A program made the translations under genes and the position numbers. 5,658 nucleotides of DNA from positions 1-5,658 of the forward strand of contig VBEQ01000195.1 in assembly GCA_005881235.1 (NCBI GenBank), read 5' to 3'. Shown piece by piece: positions 1 to 5,469 of the stretch (position 1 is the first letter of the stretch; every line of letters starts with the position of its first letter). Source of the stretch: Chloroflexota bacterium (GTDB lineage: Bacteria; Chloroflexota; Dormibacteria; CF-121). The notes under the pieces are model-generated. The model had not been told where the DNA came from. It worked only from the letters and a program-made list of their open reading frames with translations, and did not search any database.

Positions 1-163
1 GCTTGCCGGTCGTCTCGATGAAGCGGCCGTTGCCGACGGCCTCGATCATGCCTTCCTGCGGCTTCTCCTTGGCGGTGTCGGGCAAAACGATCCCGCTCTT
101 GGTCTTCTCCTCACGCTCGACGGGCTTGATCACGACTCGGTCGCCCAATGGACGTAGCTTCAT
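1..163 (-). CDS. groES: Co-chaperonin GroES, N-terminal 54 residues (partial)
   Basis: GroES is the heptameric lid of the GroEL folding chamber in the cytoplasm. The visible N-terminus begins MKLRPLGDRVVIKPVEREEK, which is the canonical opening of the family. It continues through the mobile-loop region (SGIVLPDTAKEKPQ) and the following strand (EGMIEAVGNG). The gene runs off the left edge, so roughly the last 40 residues of a family of about 95 are not seen. The ATG at 163-161 is preceded by a strong Shine-Dalgarno, TAAGGAGGG (176-168), four bases upstream, which fixes the start. Upstream lie a CIRCE operator and a sigma70-type promoter, so the gene is expected to be under HrcA heat-shock repression. 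groEL would normally follow, but it is outside the window. Confidence 0.97.
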   Translation of the reverse strand, partial: MKLRPLGDRVVIKPVEREEKTKSGIVLPDTAKEKPQEGMIEAVGNGRFIETTGK

Positions 164-191
164 AAAACCCTCCTTAGGTGGTGACGGTACA

Positions 192-218
192 TTAGCACTC
201 AGTGAGCCCGAGTGCTAA
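192..218 (-). promoter_or_regulatory. CIRCE operator (HrcA binding site) of groES
   Basis: The sequence is a perfect inverted repeat: TTAGCACTC (192-200), nine bases, then GAGTGCTAA (210-218). This matches the CIRCE consensus TTAGCACTC-N9-GAGTGCTAA without mismatch. It lies 28 bases upstream of the groES ATG. It overlaps the last base of the predicted -10 box and the likely transcription start, so bound HrcA should block initiation. HrcA itself is not encoded in this window. Confidence 0.97.
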
Positions 219-246
219 TGATACTCGTTTCGGTCGTGACCTTCAA
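218..246 (-). promoter_or_regulatory. Predicted sigma70-type groES promoter
   Basis: Reading the minus strand, a -35 box TTGAAG (246-241) is separated by exactly 17 bases from a -10 box TATCAT (223-218). The last T of the -10 box is the first base of the CIRCE repeat. The predicted start, near 211, falls inside CIRCE and gives a leader of about 48 bases. The -35 box starts only six bases after the tsaD stop codon. No terminator hairpin with a U tract is visible between tsaD and this promoter, so some readthrough from the upstream operon into groES is possible. Confidence 0.8.
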
Positions 247-252
247 GGGCAA

Positions 253-1260
253 TTACGTAAAGCCAAGGCTGGGGTCCGCGTCGAAGGGGGCCGGATCCGG
301 CCCGCGCCGGTCCCACTCGATCAGCGCGGCGGCGCCGATCATCGCCGCGTTGTCGGTACACAGCTCCGGGGCCGGGATGACGAGATGCGCCGCCTTGCCC
401 AGGCGGGTGCGCGCGGCCTCGCGCAGGCGGCGATTGCGCGCCACGCCGCCGCCGAGCACGATGGTCGGCGTGGGGTCGGCGGCCTGGGCCGCCTCGACGC
501 GCTGCAAGAGGGCGTCGACGATCGCTTCCTGGTAGCTGGCGGCCAGGTCGGCCCGTGCCTGGTCGGAGATCGACGTGCGCTTGCGCACCTCGTAGAGCAG
601 CGCCGTCTTGACGCCGCTGAAGCTGAAGTCGAGGCCGGGGGCACGGGGTCGCGGAAAGCGGACCGCCCGCGGATCGCCCGTCGCCGCCAGTGCATCGATC
701 GCCGGACCGCCGGGGAACGGCAGACCGAGAATGCGGGCCCCCTTGTCGAACGCCTCGCCCGCCGCGTCATCGATCGTCCGGCCGATCACCGCGATGCTGC
801 CGTCCTCCTGCCATCGGATCAGGTCACTGTGGCCCCCGGACACGACCAGTCCGAGGACCGGCGGGCGGAGGTCCGGCTCCTCGAGCAGCCCGGCGAAGAC
901 ATGGGCGGCGAGGTGACTGACGCCGATCACAGGCAGCTTGCGCGCCCAGGCGATCGCCTGCCCGAGGTTGACGCCCACCAGAAGGCAGCCGACCAGGCCA
1001 GGCCCCCTGGTCACAGCGACACCATCGACCTGCTCCCAGCGGGTGCCCGCGTTCTCCAGCGCGCGCTCGATCACCGGCACCAGCGTCTGAAGGTGCGCGC
1101 GCGCGGCAATTTCCGGGACGACCCCGCCGTAGGGGGCGTGCAGCGCATCCTGCGAGCGAATCACGTTGGAGAGCAGGCGCGGGCCACTGGTAACGACCGC
1201 CGCGGCGGTCTCATCGCAGGAGGTCTCGATCGCCAGGACGCGCCGGTTGGGCTGGGCTAC
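253..1260 (-). CDS. tsaD: tRNA N6-adenosine threonylcarbamoyltransferase TsaD; start codon unresolved
   Basis: TsaD transfers the threonylcarbamoyl group from threonylcarbamoyl-AMP to A37 of ANN-decoding tRNAs, working with TsaB and TsaE. Counting from 1260, the N-terminal motif RVLAIETSCDET is at residues 7-18. The metal-binding HLAAH has its histidines at 116 and 120, as expected for this ASKHA family. Further motifs are GRTIDDAAGEAFDKGARILG, DFSFSGVKTALL, GGGVARNRRLR and the C-terminal CTDNAAMIG with its metal-ligand aspartate. The stop is TAA at 255-253. The start is a problem: no ATG, GTG or TTG occurs in frame near the conserved N-terminus. The nearest is GTG at 1356, which would add 32 residues more than shown and overlap rimI by 100 bases. 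I set the boundary at 1260, where a GTA codon overlaps the rimI TAG stop. This gives 335 residues, matching the family length of about 337. Function is very confident; the start is not. Confidence 0.93.
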   Translation of the reverse strand, partial: VAQPNRRVLAIETSCDETAAAVVTSGPRLLSNVIRSQDALHAPYGGVVPEIAARAHLQTLVPVIERALENAGTRWEQVDGVAVTRGPGLVGCLLVGVNLGQAIAWARKLPVIGVSHLAAHVFAGLLEEPDLRPPVLGLVVSGGHSDLIRWQEDGSIAVIGRTIDDAAGEAFDKGARILGLPFPGGPAIDALAATGDPRAVRFPRPRAPGLDFSFSGVKTALLYEVRKRTSISDQARADLAASYQEAIVDALLQRVEAAQAADPTPTIVLGGGVARNRRLREAARTRLGKAAHLVIPAPELCTDNAAMIGAAALIEWDRRGPDPAPFDADPSLGFT

Positions 1261-1799
1261 TGCGGTGTGCTGCTGTCGAGCCCTTCGATCTCGAGGGTCT
1301 GCAGGATCTCGTTGAAGCGCTTCTTGAAACCGGGCGCCTGGATCGAGTCCGACCACATGACGATCGCATCCTCGTTGTTGTCGGTGTAGTAGCCGCGGCG
1401 GCGACCGATGACCTTGAAGCCGAACTTCTCGTAGAGGCGAACCGCGACGTCGTTGGACGGGCGCACCTCGAGCGTCAGCCAGCGCGACCCGAGTTGATAC
1501 GCCCGCTGGATCAAGGCGGCCATGAGGGCATGGCCGTAACCCTTGCCCTGCTGATTCGCGCGCACCCCGACCGTGGTGATGTGCGCCTCGTCGCTCATTT
1601 TCCACAGTCCGGCGTAGCCAACGATCTCCTCGTCCCGGCGCAGCACGAGATAGTAGGCGGAGCGATTGTGATGCAGCTCCCGGTAGTAGGCATTGCGCGG
1701 CCAGGGTGTCGGAAAGATCTGCCGCTCGATCGCCTGCACCTCGGGAATGTCTTCCTCGCGCATGGCGTCGACGAGCGTTCGGGACTTCAACTGCATCAT
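1257..1799 (-). CDS. rimI: RimI-type GNAT N-acetyltransferase
   Basis: RimI acetylates the N-terminal alanine of ribosomal protein S18 in enterobacteria; homologues elsewhere may have broader targets. This protein has 180 residues. It shows the GNAT core: beta-strand HITTVGV at 73-79, the acetyl-CoA loop Q84-x-x-G87-x-G89, and TLEVRPSNDVAVRLYEKFGF with Glu111 and Tyr123. That pair has the same 12-residue spacing as the catalytic Glu103/Tyr115 of Salmonella RimI. The end, RRRGYYTDNNEDAIVMW, is typical of the family. About 30 further residues (SDSIQAPGF to STPQ) make it longer than the usual 150 or so. The first ATG (1799) overlaps the tsaB TGA as ATGA. A second ATG follows at once (1796) and sits at a better distance, seven bases, from the Shine-Dalgarno AAGGAAGG (1811-1804). 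It lies between tsaB and tsaD, a common arrangement. Confidence 0.95.
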   Translation of the reverse strand: MMQLKSRTLVDAMREEDIPEVQAIERQIFPTPWPRNAYYRELHHNRSAYYLVLRRDEEIVGYAGLWKMSDEAHITTVGVRANQQGKGYGHALMAALIQRAYQLGSRWLTLEVRPSNDVAVRLYEKFGFKVIGRRRGYYTDNNEDAIVMWSDSIQAPGFKKRFNEILQTLEIEGLDSSTPQ

Positions 1800-2440
1800 G
1801 GGGCCTTCCTTCTGCGCTCCTCCGCTGCCGCGGGCTGAACGTAGAGCGCCTGCACCTCATCATATCGCAGCGGTTTTTGTGAATCGAAGGTCCAAATGGC
1901 GGAGTCGAGCAGTGCGGCGCTCAGAGGCCGCCGTTCGCCGGCGGGCAGCTCGAGGTGAGCCAGCCCGGGGACCCAGGTGGCCAGGCTGCCGGCGGGCTCG
2001 ACGATGGCCCGGGCCGCGGCCGGCAGCCACCCAGCAAGCTCATCCACAGGCAGGCGGCGCGCCGGCTCGCCTTCGCGCCAGGCATAGACTTCGCGGCGTC
2101 CTGCGTCGCGCAGCGCCACGCTCGCGGGATCGCCGGTGGCGCGACGGGCGAGGATCGCCAGGCTGTCGGCGACGTACAACGGGATATGGCGCGCGTATGC
2201 CAGCCCGGCCGCCAGCGACAGCCCGACACGAAGACCCGTGAATGACCCCGGGCCGCGCGCGGCCACGACGCCCTCGATATCATCGGGCTTGCCGCCGGCC
2301 CGTTTCACGACCGCGTCCAGGCGAACCAGCACCGGCGGATCCGTCCGATCCCTGACCCAGTCATCGGCGGCGAGCTGGCGGCGCCCGTCGAGGACGACCA
2401 GAGCCTGGTCGACGCCGGAGGTGTCAATCGCCAGGCGCAC
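1796..2440 (-). CDS. tsaB: tRNA threonylcarbamoyladenosine biosynthesis protein TsaB
   Basis: TsaB is the non-catalytic ASKHA-fold partner that dimerises with TsaD and is needed for t6A synthesis. The protein has 214 residues. It opens with the family signature RLAIDTS (2-8) and carries the characteristic AARGPGSFTGLRVGLSLAAGLAY from residue 60. This is followed by PLYVADSLAILA, equivalent to the 'vsSLe.la' region of other TsaB proteins. The C-terminal half is divergent, as usual in TsaB. The start is GTG (2440-2438), inside the end of tsaE with a 17-base overlap; no clear Shine-Dalgarno is seen, so translation is probably coupled to tsaE. The stop overlaps the rimI start as ATGA. TsaB lacks the metal-binding HxxxH of TsaD, which separates the two paralogues here. 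Confidence 0.95.
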   Translation of the reverse strand: MRLAIDTSGVDQALVVLDGRRQLAADDWVRDRTDPPVLVRLDAVVKRAGGKPDDIEGVVAARGPGSFTGLRVGLSLAAGLAYARHIPLYVADSLAILARRATGDPASVALRDAGRREVYAWREGEPARRLPVDELAGWLPAAARAIVEPAGSLATWVPGLAHLELPAGERRPLSAALLDSAIWTFDSQKPLRYDEVQALYVQPAAAEERRRKAP

Positions 2441-2876
2441 GGAACACCGCTCGGATCCGGTCCGGTCCGTGGAGGAGGGTCAGGCGCCGCCGCGTCTCCG
2501 CCTTGCTCGTCAACCCGATCCGGATCGTTGCCCAGTCGTTGAGCACACCGGCGCGCTCCGCCCACTCGATGACGGTGACCGCGTCGGGCGCCGGTTCGTC
2601 CAGACCGGTGTCGACCCAAGCCATCCCATCCAGACGATAGAGGTCGTAGTGCTCGATCGGGACGCGGCCCTGATAGTGGTGGTGCAGGACAAAGGTCGGG
2701 CTGTGCACACCGGTCGTGACGCCCAAGGCCTCCGCAATGCCCTTCACCAGCTCCGTCTTTCCGGTGCCGAGATCCCCTTCGAGCGCGATGATGTCACCGG
2801 GCTCGAGGACCTGTCCGAGGCGACGGCCGAGCTCGCGGGTCTCCGCCACCGATGTCGTGTCAACGAAAGTGTTCAT
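2424..2876 (-). CDS. tsaE: tRNA threonylcarbamoyladenosine biosynthesis ATPase TsaE
   Basis: TsaE is a P-loop ATPase that drives turnover of the TsaB-TsaD complex. The chosen start gives 150 residues, close to the family norm of about 150-155. Visible motifs are the Walker A loop GDLGTGKT (34-41), HSPTF (58-62), HYDLYRLD (76-83) and VIEWAER (102-108). The last two are hallmarks of the family. The ATG at 2876-2874 is preceded by AAGGGG (2888-2883) at six bases. The same frame stays open upstream to 2942, but the added 22 residues are not family-like and lie within thiL. The chosen start overlaps the end of thiL by 17 bases, and the stop lies 17 bases inside tsaB. Both junctions suggest translational coupling. 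Confidence 0.95.
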   Translation of the reverse strand: MNTFVDTTSVAETRELGRRLGQVLEPGDIIALEGDLGTGKTELVKGIAEALGVTTGVHSPTFVLHHHYQGRVPIEHYDLYRLDGMAWVDTGLDEPAPDAVTVIEWAERAGVLNDWATIRIGLTSKAETRRRLTLLHGPDRIRAVFRAPGD

Positions 2877-3867
2877 ACCCGGCCCCTTCGAGCCTTTCCA
2901 TCCGCGAGCCGTTTTGGAGCCGAATCCCGGGTCGCGTGTCAATCTCGCCCACCACGGTCAATGGGAGCTTGATGCGCTCGAGCACGCGCCTGGCCGCGGC
3001 GACGCGCGCCGCCGGTGCCGCGCAGACCAGCTCGAAGTCCTCGGAATCCTTGACGGCGAGCGCCCAGTCCTTCCGCGGCAGACCTCGCGCCAGTGGGAGT
3101 CGCGCGAGATCGAGCGTCGCTCCCAGGCGCGTGCCGTCGAGCAATCGCTCAACCTCGCGATAGAGACCGTCGCTGATATCGCCGCCGACCCTGACGCCGG
3201 CGTCGACCAGGACGCGCCCGGCGATCACGCGCGGCGTTGGATCCAGCTGGGCGGAGACCCAGCCGCGTTCTCTCGCCGTTGAGGGACGGCGCCCTGACTC
3301 GAGGAGTCGGAGACCGGCCGCGGCGCCACCGAGCGAGCCGGTCACGGCGAGGAGCCAGCCAGCGCGCACGCCATTGCGCCTCAGTACGGAACGCGCCGAA
3401 TCGAGCCGGCCGACCAGGGTGGCCGTCAACGTGAGTAGCCCCAGTGTCCCGCTGAGATCGCCGCCGGCGATCGCGCAGCTGAAGCGCCGCGCCTGTTCCG
3501 CGATGCCCTGGTAGAGGCGGAGCACATCGGCAACCGGAAGTGTCCCGCGGAGCGTCAGCGACACGAGCGCGTAGCGTGGCTCTGCGCCCATCGCGGCCAG
3601 GTCGCTGAGGTTGATGGAGATCAACCGACGGCCGAGTGTCGCAAAATCGAACCCCGGCCACTCCAGACGAAAATCCGTCTCCTCAACCATGGTGTCGGTA
3701 GTCGCCACGACGAATGGGTCGCCGCGCCAGACCGCGGCATCGTCGCCTGGCGCGCCAAGCAGCAGGGCGCGTGAGGGCGGATCGAGGTAACGACCGATCG
3801 ACCGCAGCAGTCCGCGCTCGCCCAGGTCCGCAAGCGTCCGCGGCCGGCGCGCGATGCGACGGACTAT
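2860..3867 (-). CDS. thiL: Thiamine-monophosphate kinase ThiL; start codon unresolved
   Basis: ThiL phosphorylates thiamine monophosphate with ATP to give thiamine pyrophosphate. Counting from 3867, the protein shows the ThiL opening TLADLGERGLLRSIG (11-25), the GDDAAV metal/ATP motif (41-46), TTDTMVEETDF (56-66), NLSDLAAMGAEPRYALVSL, AGGDLSG, VTGSLGGAAAGL, DISDGL and the C-terminal EDFELVCAA. All of these are typical of the PurM/ThiL fold. No ATG, GTG or TTG is available in frame near the expected N-terminus. The nearest is GTG at 4050, 61 codons upstream and deep inside thiG. I place the boundary at 3867, where an ATA codon overlaps the upstream TAG stop (ATAG). This gives 335 residues against a usual 320-330. 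The TTD motif reads VEETDF where most relatives have VEGVHF. The 3' end overlaps tsaE by 17 bases. Function is confident; the start is inferred. Confidence 0.93.
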   Translation of the reverse strand: MVRRIARRPRTLADLGERGLLRSIGRYLDPPSRALLLGAPGDDAAVWRGDPFVVATTDTMVEETDFRLEWPGFDFATLGRRLISINLSDLAAMGAEPRYALVSLTLRGTLPVADVLRLYQGIAEQARRFSCAIAGGDLSGTLGLLTLTATLVGRLDSARSVLRRNGVRAGWLLAVTGSLGGAAAGLRLLESGRRPSTARERGWVSAQLDPTPRVIAGRVLVDAGVRVGGDISDGLYREVERLLDGTRLGATLDLARLPLARGLPRKDWALAVKDSEDFELVCAAPAARVAAARRVLERIKLPLTVVGEIDTRPGIRLQNGSRMERLEGAGYEHFR

Positions 3868-4250
3868 ACGGGGAGACCCTCGACCGGGCTGCTGGCAACG
3901 GCCTTCAGGCCGATGTGCGCCCGGCCCGCCTTGAACGCCCGGCGCCCTGCGACGACCGCCTCGGCGAAGGCCCTCGCCATCTCGGGGGGATTCTGCGCCC
4001 GCGCGATCGCGGTGTTGACGAGCACCGCAGCGGCGCCGGCTTCGAGGCACCGCGCCGCCTCCGAGGGGACGCCCAAACCCGCGTCGACGATGACCGGCAC
4101 CTTGACCTTGCCGACGATCAGCTCCAGGTTCAAGAGATTTTGCAGCCCGAGCGTGGTGCCGATGGGCGCCGCGCCCGGCATCACCGCGGCGGCTCCCGCC
4201 TCATAAAGCCGGATCGCCTGCACGACGTCGTCGCTCGTGTAGGCCATCAC
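3864..4250 (-). pseudogene. thiG: Thiazole synthase ThiG, C-terminal part (separated by deletion/frameshift)
   Basis: This reading frame encodes the second half of ThiG, the TIM-barrel enzyme that forms the thiamine thiazole from 1-deoxyxylulose phosphate, dehydroglycine and ThiS thiocarboxylate. From the ATG at 4247 it reads AYTSDD, then GAAAVMPGAAPIG, VKVPVIVDAGLGVPSEAA (Asp55, equivalent to the active-site Asp182 of the B. subtilis enzyme), VLVNTAIA and the C-terminal SSPVEGLPV. These are all standard ThiG motifs. The N-terminal half lies in another frame just upstream, ending at 4247. Between the two halves about 24 residues of every normal ThiG are missing (the LLPDP..TL..A..LV..GF segment). 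A GTG at 4250 or ATG at 4247 overlaps the upstream TGA, so this piece could be translated by coupling. Alone it cannot form a complete barrel. It is either a broken gene, an assembly error or, less likely, a split enzyme. Confidence 0.85.
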
Positions 4251-4771
4251 GCGTCGCCCACGACCTCGACCTTGATGAAGTCGGAGAAACCGGCGGCGCG
4301 GGCCAGGCGCGCGAGCCGTACGGCCCCCTCTGCGGTGGTCGCGCCCGCGGTGTTCGGCAGGAGCGTATAGCGGCGCAGGTCGATGCCCTCGAGCTCGGAG
4401 CGGCCACCCTCGAGGTTGAGGCGGCGGATGGCTACCGTGATCATGTCGGGCTGGGCGGCCATAAGACAGCGGGCGAGCACCTCGTTCGAGGCGAACTTCC
4501 CGGTGCCGTGGATCAACCGCGACCGGAGCGAACGGCCACCGACGACCAGCGCATCGTCCCCGGCGCCGCCGCCCACGAAGTAGACGAGCTCCAGCTCATC
4601 GCCCGCGTGGACCTGGGTCTTGTCGAAATCGTCGCGGCGCCGAATCTCGCGGTTGTGCTCGACGACGACCCGGGACGGCTGCACGTCGAGCTGCTCGAGC
4701 AGCTCGAGGAGGCTGACGCCATCGGGCACCGTGCGCGGCTTGCCATTGAGCGTGACGGTGACCTGGCTCAT
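4247..4771 (-). CDS. ThiS-ThiG fusion, truncated after the ThiG N-terminal half
   Basis: Residues 1-69 are ThiS, the ubiquitin-like sulfur carrier: VTVTLNGKPRTVPDGVSLLELLEQL, VVVEHNREIRRRDDF, then AGDELELVYFVGGG, where the Gly-Gly normally forms the C-terminus. After a short linker (AGDDALVVGGRS) the same frame continues as ThiG: LIHGTGKFASNEV from 86, MITVAIRRLNL, YTLLPNTAGATTAEGAVRLARLAR, then FIKVEVVGDA. Lys167 and Glu169 in that last stretch correspond to Lys96 and Glu98 of B. subtilis ThiG; the lysine forms the Schiff base with deoxyxylulose phosphate. The frame then stops at TGA 4249-4247, about halfway through ThiG. The rest of ThiG follows in another frame at 4250-3864. The start ATG (4771) overlaps the thiE stop as ATGA, with GGAGG at 4786-4782. 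The ThiS domain looks intact; the ThiG part is incomplete. Confidence 0.88.
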   Translation of the reverse strand: MSQVTVTLNGKPRTVPDGVSLLELLEQLDVQPSRVVVEHNREIRRRDDFDKTQVHAGDELELVYFVGGGAGDDALVVGGRSLRSRLIHGTGKFASNEVLARCLMAAQPDMITVAIRRLNLEGGRSELEGIDLRRYTLLPNTAGATTAEGAVRLARLARAAGFSDFIKVEVVGDA

Positions 4772-5436
4772 CGGCGCGCCACCTCCAGTCGCGTCACCAG
4801 GGCTTCGTGCAGGCGGCGGGCAGCTTCCGCCGGATCCGCCGCGTCGTAGACCGCGCGGACCACGGCGACGGCCGGCGCGCCCGCGTCGACGACGGTTGCG
4901 ACATTGTCCAGCTCGATCCCCCCCACGGCGACCCATGGCCGGTCGATGATCCCGGCCACCCGCGACACCAGCGCGGTCCCCACGGCGGGACGCCCCTCTT
5001 TCGTTGGCGTCGAATAGACCGGTCCGACGGCGAAGTAGTCGGCGCCCTCGTGGACCGTCAGTTGTGCCTGGGCGAGGTTGTGTGTGGAACGCCCAATCAA
5101 TCGTCCCTCGAATCCGGGCAGGGCGCGCACGGCATCCGGCGGGAGATCGTCCTGACCCAGGTGTACCCCATCGGCGTCGGCGGCGATCGCCAGGTCGACG
5201 TGATCATTGATGATCAGCAGCGCTTCGTGCTCCCGCGTCAAAATACGCAGCGCGAGCGCTAAACGGTATTGCTCAAGCATCGGCATCGACTTTTTCCGAA
5301 GCTGGATGACGGTGGCGCCACCCTCGAGCGCCGCCTCCACGATGCGTGCCGTCTCGACCTCATCCCCCCGATCACCGGTGATCAGGTAGAGGCGCATGCG
5401 CGCGAGTCGCTCACGTCGTTGCTCGGCTATGGACAT
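4768..5436 (-). CDS. thiE: Thiamine-phosphate synthase ThiE
   Basis: ThiE condenses hydroxymethylpyrimidine diphosphate with thiazole phosphate to make thiamine monophosphate. The 222-residue protein shows the family motifs in order: RLYLITG (15-21), VIQLRKK (43-49), IINDHVDLA (75-83), ADGVHLGQDDLP (88-99), GRSTHN (115-120), GADYFAVGPVYSTPTKEG (131-148), VAVGGI, and GAPAVAVVRAVYDA near the end. The diphosphate- and metal-binding residues expected from B. subtilis ThiE (Arg/Lys of QLRxK, the Asn-Asp pair, Lys in PTK) are present. The ATG at 5436 is chosen because a GGGCGGG purine-rich patch lies six bases upstream, inside the riboswitch expression platform. A second ATG at 5397 would give the more usual MRLYLIT start but has no visible ribosome site. 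The stop overlaps thiS-thiG as ATGA. It is the first gene behind the TPP riboswitch. Confidence 0.96.
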   Translation of the reverse strand: MSIAEQRRERLARMRLYLITGDRGDEVETARIVEAALEGGATVIQLRKKSMPMLEQYRLALALRILTREHEALLIINDHVDLAIAADADGVHLGQDDLPPDAVRALPGFEGRLIGRSTHNLAQAQLTVHEGADYFAVGPVYSTPTKEGRPAVGTALVSRVAGIIDRPWVAVGGIELDNVATVVDAGAPAVAVVRAVYDAADPAEAARRLHEALVTRLEVARR

Positions 5437-5442
5437 ATAGCG

Positions 5443-5466
5443 CCCGCCCCGGCAGTGGCGGAATGC
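5443..5466 (-). promoter_or_regulatory. Predicted translational expression platform of the TPP riboswitch
   Basis: Between the aptamer and the thiE ATG the RNA contains GCAUUCCGC (5466-5458), then CCGCC (5461-5457) facing GGCGG (5448-5444) across an eight-base loop. The second strand is part of the only plausible ribosome site (GGGCGGG, 5449-5443). GCAUUCCGC is also perfectly complementary to GCGGAAUGC (5545-5537) inside the aptamer. There is no U tract, so sequestering the ribosome site is more likely than transcription termination. Confidence 0.6.
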
Positions 5467-5469
5467 ACG

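Noticed and set aside
202..1389. A 395-codon open frame on the plus strand
   Set aside because: It lies wholly antisense to tsaD and the end of rimI, is rich in Arg, Ala and Gly with no recognisable motif, and is the usual shadow frame in GC-rich DNA. It also begins inside the groES CIRCE.
1356..1863. Upstream extension of the tsaD frame to 1863, giving 536 residues
   Set aside because: The added region lies in the out-of-frame shadow of rimI, is Arg-rich and unlike any TsaD N-terminus. The conserved protein begins at about 1242.
2450..2475. GGATCC/GGTCC tandem-like repeats near the tsaE end
   Set aside because: Short, imperfect and within conserved coding sequence (HGPDRIRAV); no sign of a functional repeat.
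2877..2942. Longer tsaE start at 2942
   Set aside because: It would add 22 non-family residues inside thiL. ATG 2876 has AAGGGG at the right distance and gives the usual length.
4230..4260. Programmed frameshift joining the two thiG halves
   Set aside because: A frameshift would restore the frame but not the roughly 24 missing residues, and no slippery heptamer with a downstream structure is visible.
4682..4712. Nested CTCGAG/GAGCTGCTCGAG palindromic repeats
   Set aside because: They encode the Leu/Glu-rich ThiS helix (LLELLEQL), where such repeats follow from codon choice; no regulatory role is suggested.
4772..4936. Upstream extension of the thiS-thiG frame to 4936
   Set aside because: The extra 55 residues are low-complexity Arg/Gly/Pro sequence antiphase to thiE. 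The ATG at 4771 has the ATGA overlap and a Shine-Dalgarno and begins the ThiS fold directly.
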